The notes under the pieces are model-generated. The model was not told the DNA's origin. It made no database searches and saw nothing but the letters and a program-made list of their open reading frames with translations. Shown here one piece after another: positions 1-11,875 of a stretch of 64,000 nt of DNA. Both the position numbers and the translations under genes were made by a program. Positions within the stretch are counted from its first letter, which is position 1. Every line of letters starts with the position of its first letter. The stretch comes from Erodium maritimum. Its lineage: Eukaryota; Streptophyta; Magnoliopsida; Geraniales; Geraniaceae. The DNA lies in the NCBI GenBank assembly GCA_963921825.1, contig OY997592.1, positions 27,693,730-27,757,729 of the forward strand, written 5' to 3'.

Positions 1-1665
1 TATATCGACACAATCATTCAACCAATCAAGTAAACATTCAATTAATCAACAGTAAAGTAAACTAGTTCCATTAGACTCTTGACTATCCTAATAAATATCA
101 ACCAAGCATGTGATCCTAACACAACTACTAATCCGAGGGCTCATCGCGGCCTCTCTACCAGTAAATCAAATACCAAGTATTGAAAGCAAGTTACACTAGT
201 CATTCTCATCCTAAGCATGCATTCTAGACATTTCCGGTTATTAATAATTGAAAGGTGGTTATTCTAGTTGTTCGCATCCTATATGCCAGTCTAGGACGTT
301 TCCGATTTTATTATCCTAATATGCATGTTATTATTGAAATTTCTCGAGTAGTTAGGATTTCCCATACCTTGTGGTCTTTTTCTAATAAAACTCTGATGAA
401 AAACTCGAGTGGCCCTTCCTCCGTTCTTCACACGGGTTCCGGAGTGGTCTTCGTCCTTCTAGCTCGGTTCCAAGCCCTTTCTCTCGGGCGAAGTCCCGTC
501 TAGATTTGACAAATAAAACGTCCGAATCAAAACCAGTAAAAGTCCAAAGGTCCACTGAATTAACCAGATTTGTCCTTTAAATTCTCACCTTGAATTAAAT
601 AAATCAATTAATTAAAACTGATTTTAAAACAATTTTCTTTGAAACTGGGTTGACACGGATCCAGGCCCAACTCGGATCCAGACCTGGTCCGAACCCGGTC
701 CAGACCCGGTCCGAACCCGGTCCAGACCCGAACCCGGTCCAAGTCCAGCTCTGGTTCTGGGCCGAGCTTTATCTAGGGCCCAAGACTCGAACAGCTCAGG
801 CCCGTCTTAGCCTGAGGCCCAAGCCCGCCTGGCTTTGCCTGTACGAGTGCGAGAAGGGGGGCGGCGAAGGTCGGGCTCCGGTGAGTTCTGTGCATTCCGA
901 CCACCGTCTCCGGTGGAGACCACACCAGAACTCGCGCGGCGAGCCGGCGGAGCTAGGGCATAGGGCGGCGGAGCTTGGCCATGGTTGGACGAAGGGCTAG
1001 CGCGTCGGGTACGGCTTCAGGGACCGAGCTTCGACTCAGATCTAGGGTTCGCGAGGTCGCCGGCGGTGGTTCCGACCTCAAACTGCACGCATCGAGCTCG
1101 GAACAGCCCGGATCCGAGAGAAGCGAGGCCAGAGAAGAAGAAAAGGGTGAAGAGGAGGATCGATTCAGGCCCTGAGAGCACGAACCAGCACGAACTCCCG
1201 GCGATTCCTCGATTCGCACACTGCGGAGCTTATGGGTTCGCTCTAACGGAAGGAGAAAATGAAGGTGAGGTGAGAGGTGGGGATTAGGTTGCAGAAGAAT
1301 ATGGAGGGAGATGAGGGTGGTAGGAGGACGAGCTCGGAGAAGAGCGTCAGGTTCACGAGTTGGGAGCGTGGGTGCGAGAGGGAGAAGAATCCCTCGGGAA
1401 TCGTGCGCAGAAATCAGAAGTTGGAGCGGCGCCTCAACGCTTTTGTTCTAGGGTTGGGCTGAAAGGTGACACGGGCCAGACCTCATGAGGTTTGGGCTCT
1501 TCCTGATTTGGGCCAGGTATGGCCCAAAACCCGTCTAACCCAAAAAAAATCCCTTCTCTTTTTTTTTTTGATTTTTCCTTTCAAAACCCACTTGTTGCAA
1601 ATTCATCCTCAAGGTTTCGATTCTTCCCAAAAAAAAGTACTCTTTTGAGAGAGTGGGGTTTTACA
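1..1665 (-). mobile_element. Partial gypsy-like LTR, minus strand, running off the left edge
   Basis: The first 480 bases are the reverse complement of a block also found inside the gypsy solo LTRs at about 13930-14310 and 47520-47760 (shared strings include the conserved cttcacacgggttccggagt and gagggctcatc segments). The right limit is inferred: the minus strand reads TGTAAAACCCC at 1665, resembling the TGTAAGAACC start of the related LTRs. Between about 650 and 1450 the sequence is GC-rich and does not match the other copies, so this is a different lineage or a composite. No internal protein domain follows. The short ORFs here are not recognisable proteins. Confidence 0.55.
655..756. repeat. 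GC-rich tandem repeat in the left LTR
   Basis: Units of about 23 bp, cggtccgaacccggtccag plus a short tail, are repeated with small changes. It lies at the place in the LTR where other members of this LTR group carry unrelated GC-rich repeats. Confidence 0.75.
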
Positions 1666-1762
1666 TCGGACCTCGTTCCTTGTTTAGGATATGTCTTTTT
1701 GATAAAATCTTAACTTGATCAAAAAAGAAATATACACATTATATGCATTTTGCGAATTCTAT

Positions 1763-2212
1763 CACTACCGCTGAGTCAACCCTTGCCAACGGATCTCAAT
1801 TATCTGTTGACTATACAAGGTTATCCATCTATATAGTATAGTTGACAGATACATTCGCCAATTAAGATCCGTCGCTGAAGTTCTATTGCCCAAGTAACCT
1901 TCTGACATGTAGAAATGTCTGTCGGGTAAAGAAGGTATTTGTTCGTGAGCAAGAGAAACGTTCTAACGTATGACATCCGTCAAAATGTAATGCTTCCATA
2001 GCAACGCGTTATACCCGTGTCACTAGTCACAACCACACAAATGGATGGTATATGTGTCGATACGTGGTCTCTCACTGGCACATGTTATCCTTCTCTAAAG
2101 TGTCATTCACTAACGAAATGTTTCCGATATGTAAGTTGTTTCCTTTCCTGAAGGATGGCATCCATCTCTAAACTATATGTTACACCGACGGTTGGTATAC
2201 ATTTCTGTAGTG
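1763..2212. mobile_element. Possible short CACTA-type (EnSpm) relic
   Basis: The block begins CACTACCG and ends CTGTAGTG, so both ends read CACTAC outward-in. Inside are scattered ccgacgg, gtcggg and atccgtc motifs of the kind that fill the subterminal regions of plant CACTA elements, and an imperfect hairpin (1790-1801 against 1860-1871, 11 of 12 bases paired). No 3-bp target duplication is visible (tat against agt) and no transposase is present. It would be a non-autonomous, decayed copy; the call rests on the ends and the motif style. Confidence 0.35.
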
Positions 2213-2520
2213 AGTACTAAACCTATGAGTTGTGGAAGTCGCTGAGGGTTAGTCAGCACATATAGATGAATCTGTCAGGCAGGTTGAATCTCATATTCAA
2301 AAAAATTCTTGTACCCGAACGTGCATATGACCTAGATATAGAACCTTTAATGATAATCCAGCATCGAATGAAGGGAAGCATTTAAATTAATATTTAAAAC
2401 TATTACACAAGTAGTAGTCCATTATTTTTGTTCAGCTAATAAAACACACAAGCCGTCAAATTATACAAACTATAATAAAGTTTATGGAAAAAACACCAAA
2501 AGTGGAGTTGGCTACATCAT

Positions 2521-2793
2521 TAGGCAAATCTACATAGCTACGCCTAGTTCAATATTCAAACAACTGAATACCATCGATCATCATGGAGATCTAAATAGAA
2601 CGACGATTCACGGGGCTCTATTAATACATGAGCATAAGTAAACTATAAATCAATCAACTAATCTACTTACCTATGCCTAGTTCAACATCCTGAAAACCAA
2701 GCACTACCGATCAAAATTATCACATATAATCAAGGAGAACTAAGTAGAGTACCGAATCACGATACTCTGATAATACACAAGTGTAAGTAAATT
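2521..2793. repeat. Diverged tandem duplication, about 133 bp offset
   Basis: Two adjacent segments share the order ctaYgcctagttcaa, then accRtcgatca-like, then gaRcgattcacg-like, then acaYgagYRtaagtaaa. The second copy starts at about 2671 and the first at about 2538. They have drifted by substitutions and small indels. No coding capacity is seen. Confidence 0.6.
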
Positions 2794-4608
2794 TTAATAA
2801 AAGTGAATCTTATCTCACACTTCACGCGAGCTGGAAATTAGGAGGAGAGCATGTTGGCAAGCAGAATCCAGTCCGGGTGAGCGCAGCGTAGGTGCATGAA
2901 ACTGGCAGCATGATTCATTGATCTCAAGGTCAATCGATCGCACTGCTACAACAAAAAGTCACCAGACCGTTGAGATGCGAGTCAACCTATCCAAGTTCGT
3001 GCACACATGAGTACATAGAGTTAATGTGTGCTGTCGGCACATCGGATCATGCGGAAGATAACTTTACCACGTAGCGTGCTCAAAGCACGCCACATGGCCA
3101 CTTTTACAGCAGCCTTTTTCCACTTTTAAAATTTATACTATTTCGCTTATTCCTGCTTTGTTTGTGCTATGATCGACCTCGAGTAAGAAAAAATAAAACT
3201 AAGATATGTAGCAAGGTAAAGCCGGCGATATACAATTTCCCTAGGCGGATCTTGGTGGCTCGGGTTTAATGAAAACAATAAAATATGCATATGCTGATTC
3301 AATTAACCCGATTAAAAGATCTTATGCAAGTGCACAAGCAAATAAAATACCAAAAATCTAGGAATAAAAAAAATGTGTGTGCTTAGAACTTGGATTTTAT
3401 TAGCTATATGGCCTAGAGGTGGCTAATTGAATGAAATCTCCCATCATTCTTTTTATTTTACACTAATCATTATTTACTTGTTGTAGATTAAGAGTGCATA
3501 TGTGGAGATCTGCAAAATAAAATAAAATGACTAGATATACTTCAAGCCTCTCTATCATCACTTATTACTTTCCTCTCTCGACTTTTACATACGAGAGGTA
3601 CTAATCAGGAGCATATCGTAGTCTCATTTACAAATCTCACTATTGGATGTTGTCTTGCAATTACATTTCCTTGGGGCTATGTGAATGATAAACTCATCTA
3701 GTTCCTTTATGAATCAAGTGGTAGATCAAAGTTTTGTTTGGTTTATATTTTTTTCAATTACGGGTAAAAAAACTTTGACTCACACTAAGATAGGTTGAGG
3801 GCTTGACTTTTTATTATGCTATGCCTAACTCGGGACTTGAGGGTCTCCATCTGCAAAGCGATCCGTCGCAGCCTCTCAAGCCTTTGGTAATACATAGATT
3901 TTATTAAATCCTCTTTCCCCGGGACCCACACTCAATTCTCCATGTACAGTGTGTGTGATTATGCAAAATTGGTACCACAAATGCACAGTGGGACTTACCA
4001 CTTGAAATCGACTATATTTTTAATCTACCGAAACAAATAATTTGATCTCTCAACAATAAACATGTGAACTCAACATCTTCTCAATGTGGCAAGTGAAATT
4101 AGACTATTGTCTCCTCACTAGGCCCACTATATGCAAAAACCAAGATAGAATCATGTTGACGATGATAAAAAGAATTTAAAAATGTATCTATCACCTAGCA
4201 TCTCATAATCATTTTGTACCTGATAAGAAATAAATCATAAACACAATATATGGCTCATTAACACTACCAACGGTAATTCCTCCATTCATTCCTCAAAAAT
4301 CCACAATGATGAAAAGAAATCTACTCCCGGCTTACTCATATTAGCCAAAATTACTTATCAAAGGTTTACACAAAATAAATACTGATAATAGAAATATGCT
4401 TTTTAATACTAAATGAAAGAATAAAAAATTTAATGCCCTTATGCTTATAATCACCTCCCCACACTTAGCTTTTAGCTAAGGTGTTCATGCATTCTCACGA
4501 GTCCATAGATAAATGATGCACGAATATTCTCAATCAAGATCATAAATCTCTATAGCACAACAAATTCCAGCTGCCATTATTTAATTTCAAATAGTTATCT
4601 TATACATT
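2794..4608. other. AT-rich non-coding stretch, no gene recognised
   Basis: No ORF of note, no RNA gene and no element boundary could be supported. Segments near 3720-3950 and 4440-4520 read like untranslated parts of old plant LTR elements, but this is an impression only. A perfect 7-bp stem with a 3-base loop sits at 3074-3090. Confidence 0.4.
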
Positions 4609-4685
4609 TAAGCTCTAAGGGAATAGAGACATCGTCCCTTTTAAGTTCTAAGGGCATAGAGATGGCGTCCCTTTTAAGTTCTAAA
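4609..4685. repeat. Short direct repeat, about 33 bp unit
   Basis: Two and a third copies of a unit of the form ttaagYtctaaggg, atagaga, cgtccctt follow each other directly. Function unknown. Confidence 0.75.
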
Positions 4686-5069
4686 ATGACAACCTTTTCT
4701 TGGTTTGTTTGTCATTCGGCTGCTCCTGCTAAATGCTTTCTAGAGGAAACAAGGGCTCGAATCTCATTAATTCAAGTGTTGTGTTGTTTTTGATCCAAGT
4801 CTTCTGAGGAAAGTGAACACATGTTCCTACCTTGCCCGTGGGATTGAAGGATATGGTTTAGGATGTTTTCGTGGTGGAGGATCATTTGGGTTTGTTCTAG
4901 ACAGGTTCAGGACTTGTTGTTCATTTGGACGAGTTGTTAATGTAATAAGATTCGGAGAGCATGGAGTTGGATGGCTTTGTTGAGCATTTGGTTATTATGG
5001 TTTTCAAGGAATTGAGTAATGTTCTTAAACGAGGTTGTGACAGAGGCGATACCTTTCCTCATGGTGAAA

Positions 5070-5074
5070 CAATA
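5070..5074. other. Left target-site duplication of copia-A (CAATA)
   Basis: CAATA here and at 28260-28264 flank the TG...CA ends of copia-A. Joining the flanks gives the pre-insertion sequence (…gaaacaatattcctac…). Confidence 0.9.
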
Positions 5075-5102
5075 TGTTGGGTTGTGAAGCCTAATGAGCA
5101 TC

Positions 5103-5325
5103 GTAGGATAAGGACAAGAAGTATCCAAGATAAGATAAGAACTATCTAGGATAAGGATAAGAAGTATCCAAGATAAGGATAAGAGTTATCCAAGATAAGG
5201 ATAAGAGTTATCCAAGATAAGGATAAGAGTTATCCATGATAAGGATAAGAAGTATCCAAGATAAGGATAAGAACATTCCAAGATAGGGATAAGGAGGATC
5301 CAAGATAAGGATGGAGATAGAACGG
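5103..5325 (+). repeat. 22-bp GATAAG minisatellite in the copia-A 5' LTR
   Basis: About ten copies of a unit close to atccaagataaggataag plus agtt. Each good unit carries GATAAG motifs and a small palindrome (GGATAA, 3-base spacer, TTATCC). The 3' LTR has a shorter array at 27778-27925. GATAAG is the plant I-box motif; any enhancer role here is inference. Confidence 0.85.
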
Positions 5326-5507
5326 GGATAAAGATAAAATCTCTTTGTTGTCATCCAAGATCGTAGTGATCTCTTGGCTAGAATGGTATAAACAGATGCT
5401 GAACTCCTCAATTGTAACTACACAAATTAGTAGCCATTGTGTGGTGCGTAGCATGAGTAAAAAGCACAGTATTGTGTGTGAGAGGCAGAACATATATAGT
5501 TTTAATG

Positions 5508-6838
5508 AGAGAGAGTGAGAGAGAGGAGGGGGAGCTATCGCCGACCACGAAGATCACGGGGGGCTCGGTTGTGACGCCGTCGTATTGTGAAGTTGTGGTT
5601 GAAGGTCGAAGGGTGTCTGGTCCGCGAGGTGTTGAGTTGGCCAAGCCCCTTGGTCGGATTCGCAACCGCCTTGGGGGTGTTGGCGATCAGAGTATGGGGA
5701 TTCGGGGTGCGATCAATGTGGGTACGGTGATTGGAAGAAAGGGTAAGGAGGCTGAGGTGCGACCTGCGATTTGTGATTCCGCTGAGGGTAGCAATCGAAG
5801 GTCTAGGGTTCCAGCCCTAGAGGTTGGGACGAAAGGCGTGGAATCACATAAGGCAAAGGATGTGGATTCTCACGAGAAAGGGTATGCGGGGACTCGGGTT
5901 GATTTGGGCAAAGGGATCCTAGATCCGTCTGCTCAGATTAAGTCCAATGCGATCCCCATTGTTTCTGAGCCGCAACCCGCGCAGGTAACTTTCAAATTGT
6001 TTGTGTTTAACATACCTTTTGGCGTAGACGATGCTTGGTTACGAGACTTCTGCAATTGTGTTGGGGAGGTTGTGAAGGCAAACGTCGTTTTCGATGTGCA
6101 GATTCGCGGTTTCGGCAACAGGGTCTTTTTAATCAATTGCCCTGACTCCGAGTTCGCTGAAGAATTAAGAGAAACTGGAGTTGCTTGGCTGAAAACGTGG
6201 TTCGAAATTGTGGATGGCCCTGTGTCTCTGTTTCTGGAGCCAGTTGCTCTACGATTGTACCTGTAGCTTTGGAGGTGGGTTTGTCACTCGGATCAGCTGT
6301 GTTTCCTGTGGTTTTAAATCTGGTAGCTTCAAGAGAGGTTCCCTTTCGTATTGCTCCTTGCGAATCGTAGCTAGTTTTGTCATCCTCTGTTGGCTGTTTT
6401 GTGTCTCAACATTCGACTGCTTCTTCTCAGAGTTAGGGTGATGAGCAGGGTGACGCAGTCTCAAATGAGAAGCAGGGGAAGAGGGCTGAAAGTACGCCAA
6501 GCCTAGTTCGGCCTACGAGTTATGGGCCTCTTATCACACCGTTCTCACGGTTGTTTGGAGATAGTAAAGAAGTTGGGCCTAAAGATGACTATGTTCCGTC
6601 ACAGGTTTTGGCGTCTCCGTGCGTTTTTACCGCAGAGGTAGCGAAGGAAAGCTTCTTGGCGGCAGGACCTGTACCTGTAGAGGTTGTGCAGCTGAAAAGG
6701 AGACGTGGGAGGTCGAAGAAAGTGACTCCAAGGCCGGTGATTCCCCCAACAACATATTATCAGTCCAGAGCTAAGTCTAGGTCTGTTGGTGCAAGGGGAA
6801 ATTCAGGTCCTCTATTGATCGACATTACAAAAAAATGA
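5508..6838 (+). pseudogene. LINE ORF1 relic with RRM-like domain
   Basis: The first open stretch runs to a stop at about 6266. Near 5994-6240 it encodes an RRM-like fold signature (LFVFNIPFGVDDAWL, then a conserved GFGNRVFLI strand), which fits the RNA-binding ORF1 protein of some plant L1 elements. Coding continues in another frame at about 6551-6838, with a basic KRRRGRSKK patch that could bind RNA or act as a nuclear signal. No CCHC knuckle is seen. I start at the Met near 5508 because the upstream Met at 5472 lies outside the LINE, in the host LTR. ORF1 is broken by at least one frameshift. Confidence 0.65.
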
Positions 6839-7054
6839 AATGACTAAATCGGGGAATGGTCTTATTGTAAAAAATTTGGGAGAAAAGCCGTTGAGCTTGG
6901 GCCTTTGGTGGTAGCTCAATTCGATTCCTCGGACTTAGAAATTCCACAGCGTTCTTTACTGGACGAGTTCAGCGAGAGTGAAGAGGATCTGTCACCGGTC
7001 TCGAATTCAGGCACTCCTTATGATCCCGGTTTGGGATCCTCTTTGTGATTTCTG

Positions 7055-10000
7055 GTGATGAGGTTCCTCACGTGGAACGTGAGAGGTATGCATTCCGACT
7101 TTAAGCGGAATTGCATTAAGAAGTTGGTTCTTTCGAATGATGTTGATGTGGTTATGTTACAGGAAGCGAAGCTTTTATTTGTTGATTATGTTATTCTCAT
7201 AAGTTGTGGTTTGGGTGTTGGTTGGGAGAGTGATTGGGTACCGTCTGTTGGTACGACTGGAGGGGTTCTGCTTGCGTGGAAGAGTTCGTCTTTCTCCAAG
7301 ACGGACTCTGTTTCGGACATTAATATTATTTGTTGGAATGAGGTGCATGTGAGCACCAGTATCCCGATTAGCTTTGTTAATGTTTACGCCCCCTGTCTTG
7401 CGCGGGAAATAGTTAGCTAATGATCCTCCTTGTGCAGTTAACGGACCCAGCTCCATGATGTTTTGTTTGTTGGCTATGATTTTAATTCGGTTTTCTCAGC
7501 TGGAGAAAGAGTTACGAAATACACCTGGTACGACTCGGGTTCAAAAGCTTCCAGGTTAGGCCATTTTTTGGTATCTCCGGAAGCCCTGTCAGCTTTTGGG
7601 GTGCTGGAACAGAGAGGGCTCCCAAGAGGGGTGTCGGATCATAAGCAGGTTGTGCTGGGTATTGAGGTTGTGGATTGGGGGCCAAAACCGGTACGTTTTT
7701 CAAATGTGTGGCTCGAGCACAAGTCGTTTTTACCAACGGTCAGGATGTTATGGGATTCTTATGACGTTGTGGGTGAGCCTGATTTTGTGCTGTGGACTAA
7801 ACTAAGAAGTTTGAGGCGAGACCTCTAGGTGTGGAATAAGGTGGTGTTTGGAAAGTTGGAGACGGAGGTAGCCAATTTGACGTATGAATTGGATGTTTTG
7901 GATGGAATTCTCGATGGCAGGCCATTATCGGGGGAGGAAAGGGAGAAGAGAGCTTTAGGTAGGGCTTTGTTGATTCAGAAACAGAGATGGTTGGCGAAGG
8001 TGTGGAGTCAGAAAGCCAGGTTTCGTTGGTTCAAAGGGGGTGATCGCTGCACTCGCTTTTTCCATCGATTGCAAATTTCAGGGCACCAAGGAACCTCTTG
8101 TCACGGGTGCGTGTGGGTCATGCCTTTGTTTCCACTCTGGTAGAGGTTAAAAGGGCGGTTGTTAGTCATTTTTCAGCCCGGTTATCGGTTGATCCGAGTA
8201 TCTCTGCTAACTTGCCTGATCTCCCATTCCAATATCTATTGGTTGTTCAGGCGGAGTGGCTTCAAGGTGATTTTGTTTCTGAAGAGGTCCTACGGGCGGT
8301 GAAGGGGTGTGGTGGTGAGAAGGCTCCTGGCCCGGATGGTTTTTCCATGAGGTTTTACCAAGTGTGCTGGTGTGTGATTGGGAAGGTTTTCGTCTTTCTT
8401 GACTTTAATTCCCAGGTCAGGGGCAGCCGAACGCTTTGATGATTACCGCCCAATAAGCCTCGTTTCAGGCCCGTACAAGATCTTGGCAAAGATGTTAGCC
8501 AACCGTTTGAAAAAGGTTCTCCCTGGTTTAATCAATGATACTCAAAGTGGCTTCGTGGCGGGTAGACAGTTGGTTGATGGAGTGTTGTTAGCCACTGAGT
8601 TGTTGCACAAGCTGAAGAAAACAAAGGAAGAAGTTGTTTTATTGAAGCTTGATTTTGAGAAAGCCTACGACAAGGTGCATTGGGGGTATATTGATCGGGT
8701 TTTAGAGGCGATGGGCTTCGGAGGGAAGTGGAGAGGGTGGATTCAGGGGTGCTTTTGAGCTCATGTGTCTGTTTTGATTAATGGGTCCCCCAGTGGTGAT
8801 TTTCCTGTTTCTAATGGTATTCGTCAGGGGTTCCCGTTATCCCCCTTTTTGTTTCTGATCACAGCGGATGGTTTACATCAATTGTTGGAGGATGGTAAAA
8901 GGTGTGGGATTTTCTCTGGGGTGGAGATAGGGTCGGCGGGCTTATCTTTATCCCATATCCAGTTCGCAGACGATACTCTTTTGTTTGTCAAGGGTGATCT
9001 GGCGGGGTTAGCTTTTGTTAAGGACTTATTGGAGCGTTTTCAGAAGGGTTCTTGGCTGAAAATTAACTTTCATAAGTCGACAACGGTGGTGTTAAATGAG
9101 GTTGTGTGTTCTGAGGCCGAGCTATCCCGGGTGCTTGGGTGTTAGGTGGGGTGACTGCCTATGAAATATCTTGGCTTTTGGTTGGGAGCTAATCCAAGGA
9201 GAGTTGCTTCGTGGGATCCTATTGTTGAAAAGTTCAAGAATTCATTGGGTTTGTGGAAGCTCAAGAACCTGAATATGGCCGGTCGCATTGTTTTGGTAAA
9301 GTCGAATTTGTCTGCCCTACCTTTATTTTTCATGTCCCTTCTTAAAGCTCCTAAGAAAGTAATTGTAGTTCTTGAGGCATGGCATAGACGTTTTCTGTGG
9401 ACTAATCCTTACACAGAAAAAATGTTCTCCAAAGTTAGATGGAGTAAGGTGTGTAAGACTAGGGAGGAAGGGGGTCTTGGGATTAGACGCCTAGAAGCGA
9501 TTAATGTTAGTTTGTTGGCCAAGTGGTGGTGGAGGTTCGCTTCTGAGGATGATTCGTTGTGGAAGAAGGTTATCTGTGTGTTGTTTGGTTGGGATCCTAC
9601 TGATTGGGATCTTTCTATGGTTGATAAGCCAGGTTCTTCTTTTTTGATGTCTCATATTGTTCATCTGGCTGCTGATCCGAGTTTTAAGGATCTTTTTGGG
9701 AACCAGGGAGTTCATTGGTTGTTAGGGAAGGGTGACATGATTTCTTTTTAGGAGGACATTTGGGTGGGGGAGATCCCTCTTCGGTACCGCTTTCCTGCTT
9801 TGTATGTGGTGTCTCCGGGCAAGTTTGCAAAGGTGGAGTATTTTTGGGTGTCGGGGTGTTGGAGAGTGGGTTTTTGCGAGATTTGGAGGTGTGGAAACAG
9901 ACTTCGGCCGAGGTGTTAATGGGTGTGTTGAAAGAGGTGCGGGTTCGGTCCGATAAGCCCGATTCACTTGTTTGGGTGAAGCATCCGAAAGGCTTTTCTG

Positions 10001-10602
10001 TTGCTCAGTCTTATGCTTTGTTGACCGGTTCAGGGGTGCCAAGACGGGACCTGGTTTGGGCTGATATCTTGTGGGTGAAAGGGCTTCCTCCAAAATTCAG
10101 TGTTTTTGTGTGGTTGGCGGTGCATAGAGCTTTACCGACCATGGAGTTTCTGGAAAGCAGGGGGGCACACATTTCTCTAAACCGAATGTTGTGTTTGTTT
10201 TGCAAATCTAATTTTGAGGCAGTAGACCACTTGTTGTTGCACGGTTCTTATTCGAGGGAGGTGTGGTGCAAACTGTTGGTTTGGTGGAGGATTGTTGGTC
10301 CTTTGCCGAAGAGTCTAGCGGAGAATTTGTTGTGGTGGAAAAGGTTGGGAACCGGATGTTGGTGGGCAGGTTGGATTCAGGTTGGCTATCCCACCCTGTG
10401 GCATATTTGGTTGGTGCGGAATAGGGTGCCTTTTAACTCGGTGATGGTTTCTGTGGATGATTTAGTAGCTAAAGTTAAGCATCATTGTTTTGGGTTGCTA
10501 TGGAGCTCGGGGTCCTTTCGACTGAGTATTTCTTTTGAGGAGTGGTCGAGAGACCCAGCGTGGTGTTTGAAGAGGGGCGGTAGAACGGGAGTGAAGGGGT
10601 GA
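7055..10602 (+). pseudogene. LINE ORF2 relic: endonuclease, reverse transcriptase, zinc segment
   Basis: ORF2 would nick the target DNA and copy the LINE RNA. The N-terminus reads FLTWNVRGM, LQEAK and VNVYAPC, typical of the apurinic-like endonuclease, and GVSDHKQV follows near 7635. About 70 residues between VNVYAP and the later part appear to be missing. Reverse transcriptase runs from about 8440 (DYRPISLVSG) through KLDFEKAYDKV, GIRQGFPLSP and the catalytic FADD at about 8964-8975. A C-terminal zf-RVT-type region lies at about 10050-10440 (HIWLVRN). Breaks occur at 7420, 7828, 8143, 8758, 9145 and 9751, among others, so it is inactive. Confidence 0.88.
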
Positions 10603-11044
10603 CGCTTGGAGCCTGAAGTCATGGTCTTTGGTGTTTTATTGTTCGTTGTTTTGAACTTTTTGGTGTAGGTTTTTCGTGGGTGAGTTGGTGTTGGTGGTTT
10701 TTTGTTTTGGGAGTTTTTGTTTCTGTTTGTGTTCTATTCTTTGTAACTGTTGTGGTTTGGGGGAAAGGTCTTTGTTGTAAGGGTCGTTTTCTTTGCTTCG
10801 TTTCTATGCGGTTATAGAACGAATATCTAATAAATCTTTCACTTATTAAAAAAAAAGAGGCAGAACGGAGAGATCTGAGTGTGTAATCCATTGGAGATTA
10901 TAGTAAAAATCTTTACAGGCAACAACTGGATGTAGCTCCTATATTTGGAGTGAACTAGTATAAACCCTAGTGTCAATTTCTTTCATCGTTATTTTTTGTT
11001 TTATCGTTCTTCGGAGATATGAACTTGGTTTAATTCCTTTCAAC

Positions 11045-11056
11045 TGGTATCAGAGC
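11045..11056 (+). other. Primer-binding site of copia-A
   Basis: TGGTATCAGAGC, complementary to the 3' end of plant initiator tRNA-Met, lies two bases after the 5' LTR end. Confidence 0.9.
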
Positions 11057-11085
11057 AGTAGGTTGTGTTTGCGATTGGGAAGACG

Positions 11086-11875
11086 ATGGCTGGCGACAAT
11101 GGTTCTTCTCACATGATAAGGAGATTCGATGATATAGATTTTTCGTTTTGGAAAATACGAATGGAAGATTACCTGTACGGAAGAAAGCTACATGTGCCTC
11201 TAATGGGGAGGCCGAAAAAATGGATGATGATGAGTGGACTTTACTTGATCGACAAGTTCTAGGTGTTGTGCCATTAACCGTGTCGAATGACATCTCACAA
11301 AACATGGCGTAGGAGACGACCACCGCAGGCATGATGAAAGTCATGTCTGACATCTACGAGAAACCTTATGCAAATAACAAGGTATTTCTTATGAAGAAGA
11401 TTTTCTATTTGAGAATGGAAGAAAGTCGACCTGTGGTTGTACATATGAATGAATTCAATACGATTTTCATTCAACTATCATCTGTAGAAATTAATTTTGA
11501 TGACAAAATTCGCGCCCTAATTTTGTTGGCGTCTCTACCACCGAGTTGAGAGCCAATGAGGGCAGTAGTGAGTAATTTCGTTGGGAATGCAAAACTAAAA
11601 TTCACATATGCTAGAGATCGTGTTCTAACGAAGGAAGTTAGAAGAATTGATGCAGGCGAGAGCTCTTCTAATTCTGCCTTGAACGTGGAACACAGGGGCA
11701 GAGGGATAAAAGAATGTTTAACAGGAACAAGGACAGGTCAAAGTCGAAAAGTGGTAGAAGTCAGTCTAGATTTGGAAGAACAATGGAGTACTAGAACTAT
11801 GGAATGACAGGTCACATGAAGAAGAATTGCATGGCTCCCAAGAGAGAAAAAATGTGAAATGCAGTTAATGAGACC
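11086..11875 (+). pseudogene. copia-A gag relic
   Basis: It begins MAGDNGSSHMIRRFDD followed by FSFWKIRMEDYLYGRKL, the usual start of a copia capsid protein. Coding shifts frame near 11250 and again near 11550, with stops at about 11262, 11549 and 11807. Near 11800-11850 a decayed knuckle reads NYGMTGHMKKNC, which has lost its first cysteines. The frame then runs into the copia-B insertion at 11930. Capsid assembly cannot be supported by this copy. Confidence 0.85.

Larger units (their letters stand above)
5492..10855 (+). mobile_element. L1-type LINE inserted in the copia-A LTR
   Basis: The 5.36-kb insertion is flanked by an 11-bp duplication agaggcagaac (5481-5491 and 10856-10866) and ends in a short A tract after cttattaaaaa. 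It carries ORF1 and ORF2 relics in L1 order: RRM-like ORF1, then endonuclease, reverse transcriptase and a zinc-binding zf-RVT-type segment. Stops and shifts break both ORFs. The length is a little under that of a typical full plant L1, so the 5' end may be slightly truncated. Confidence 0.93.
5075..11042 (+). repeat. 5' LTR of copia-A, split by a LINE
   Basis: It begins TGTTGGGTTGTGAAGCC and ends ttcctttca just before the primer site. Excluding the LINE (5492-10855) and one copy of its duplication, about 593 bp remain, against 508 bp for the 3' LTR. The difference is mostly extra copies of a 22-bp repeat. The two LTRs differ at many positions, as expected of an old insertion. Confidence 0.88.

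Noticed and set aside
953..1287. Overlapping ORFs of 60-100 codons on both strands
   Set aside because: GC-rich LTR sequence leaves several frames open; no recognisable protein and no splice model.
3074..3090. Perfect 7-bp inverted repeat
   Set aside because: Too short and isolated to call a terminator or element end in plant DNA.
4937..5149. Overlapping 62-63 codon ORFs on both strands at the copia-A edge
   Set aside because: They cross the insertion boundary at 5075, so they cannot be original genes.
5103..5325. Short repeats considered as a CRISPR-like array
   Set aside because: Units are contiguous without unique spacers and lie within a plant LTR; it is a minisatellite.
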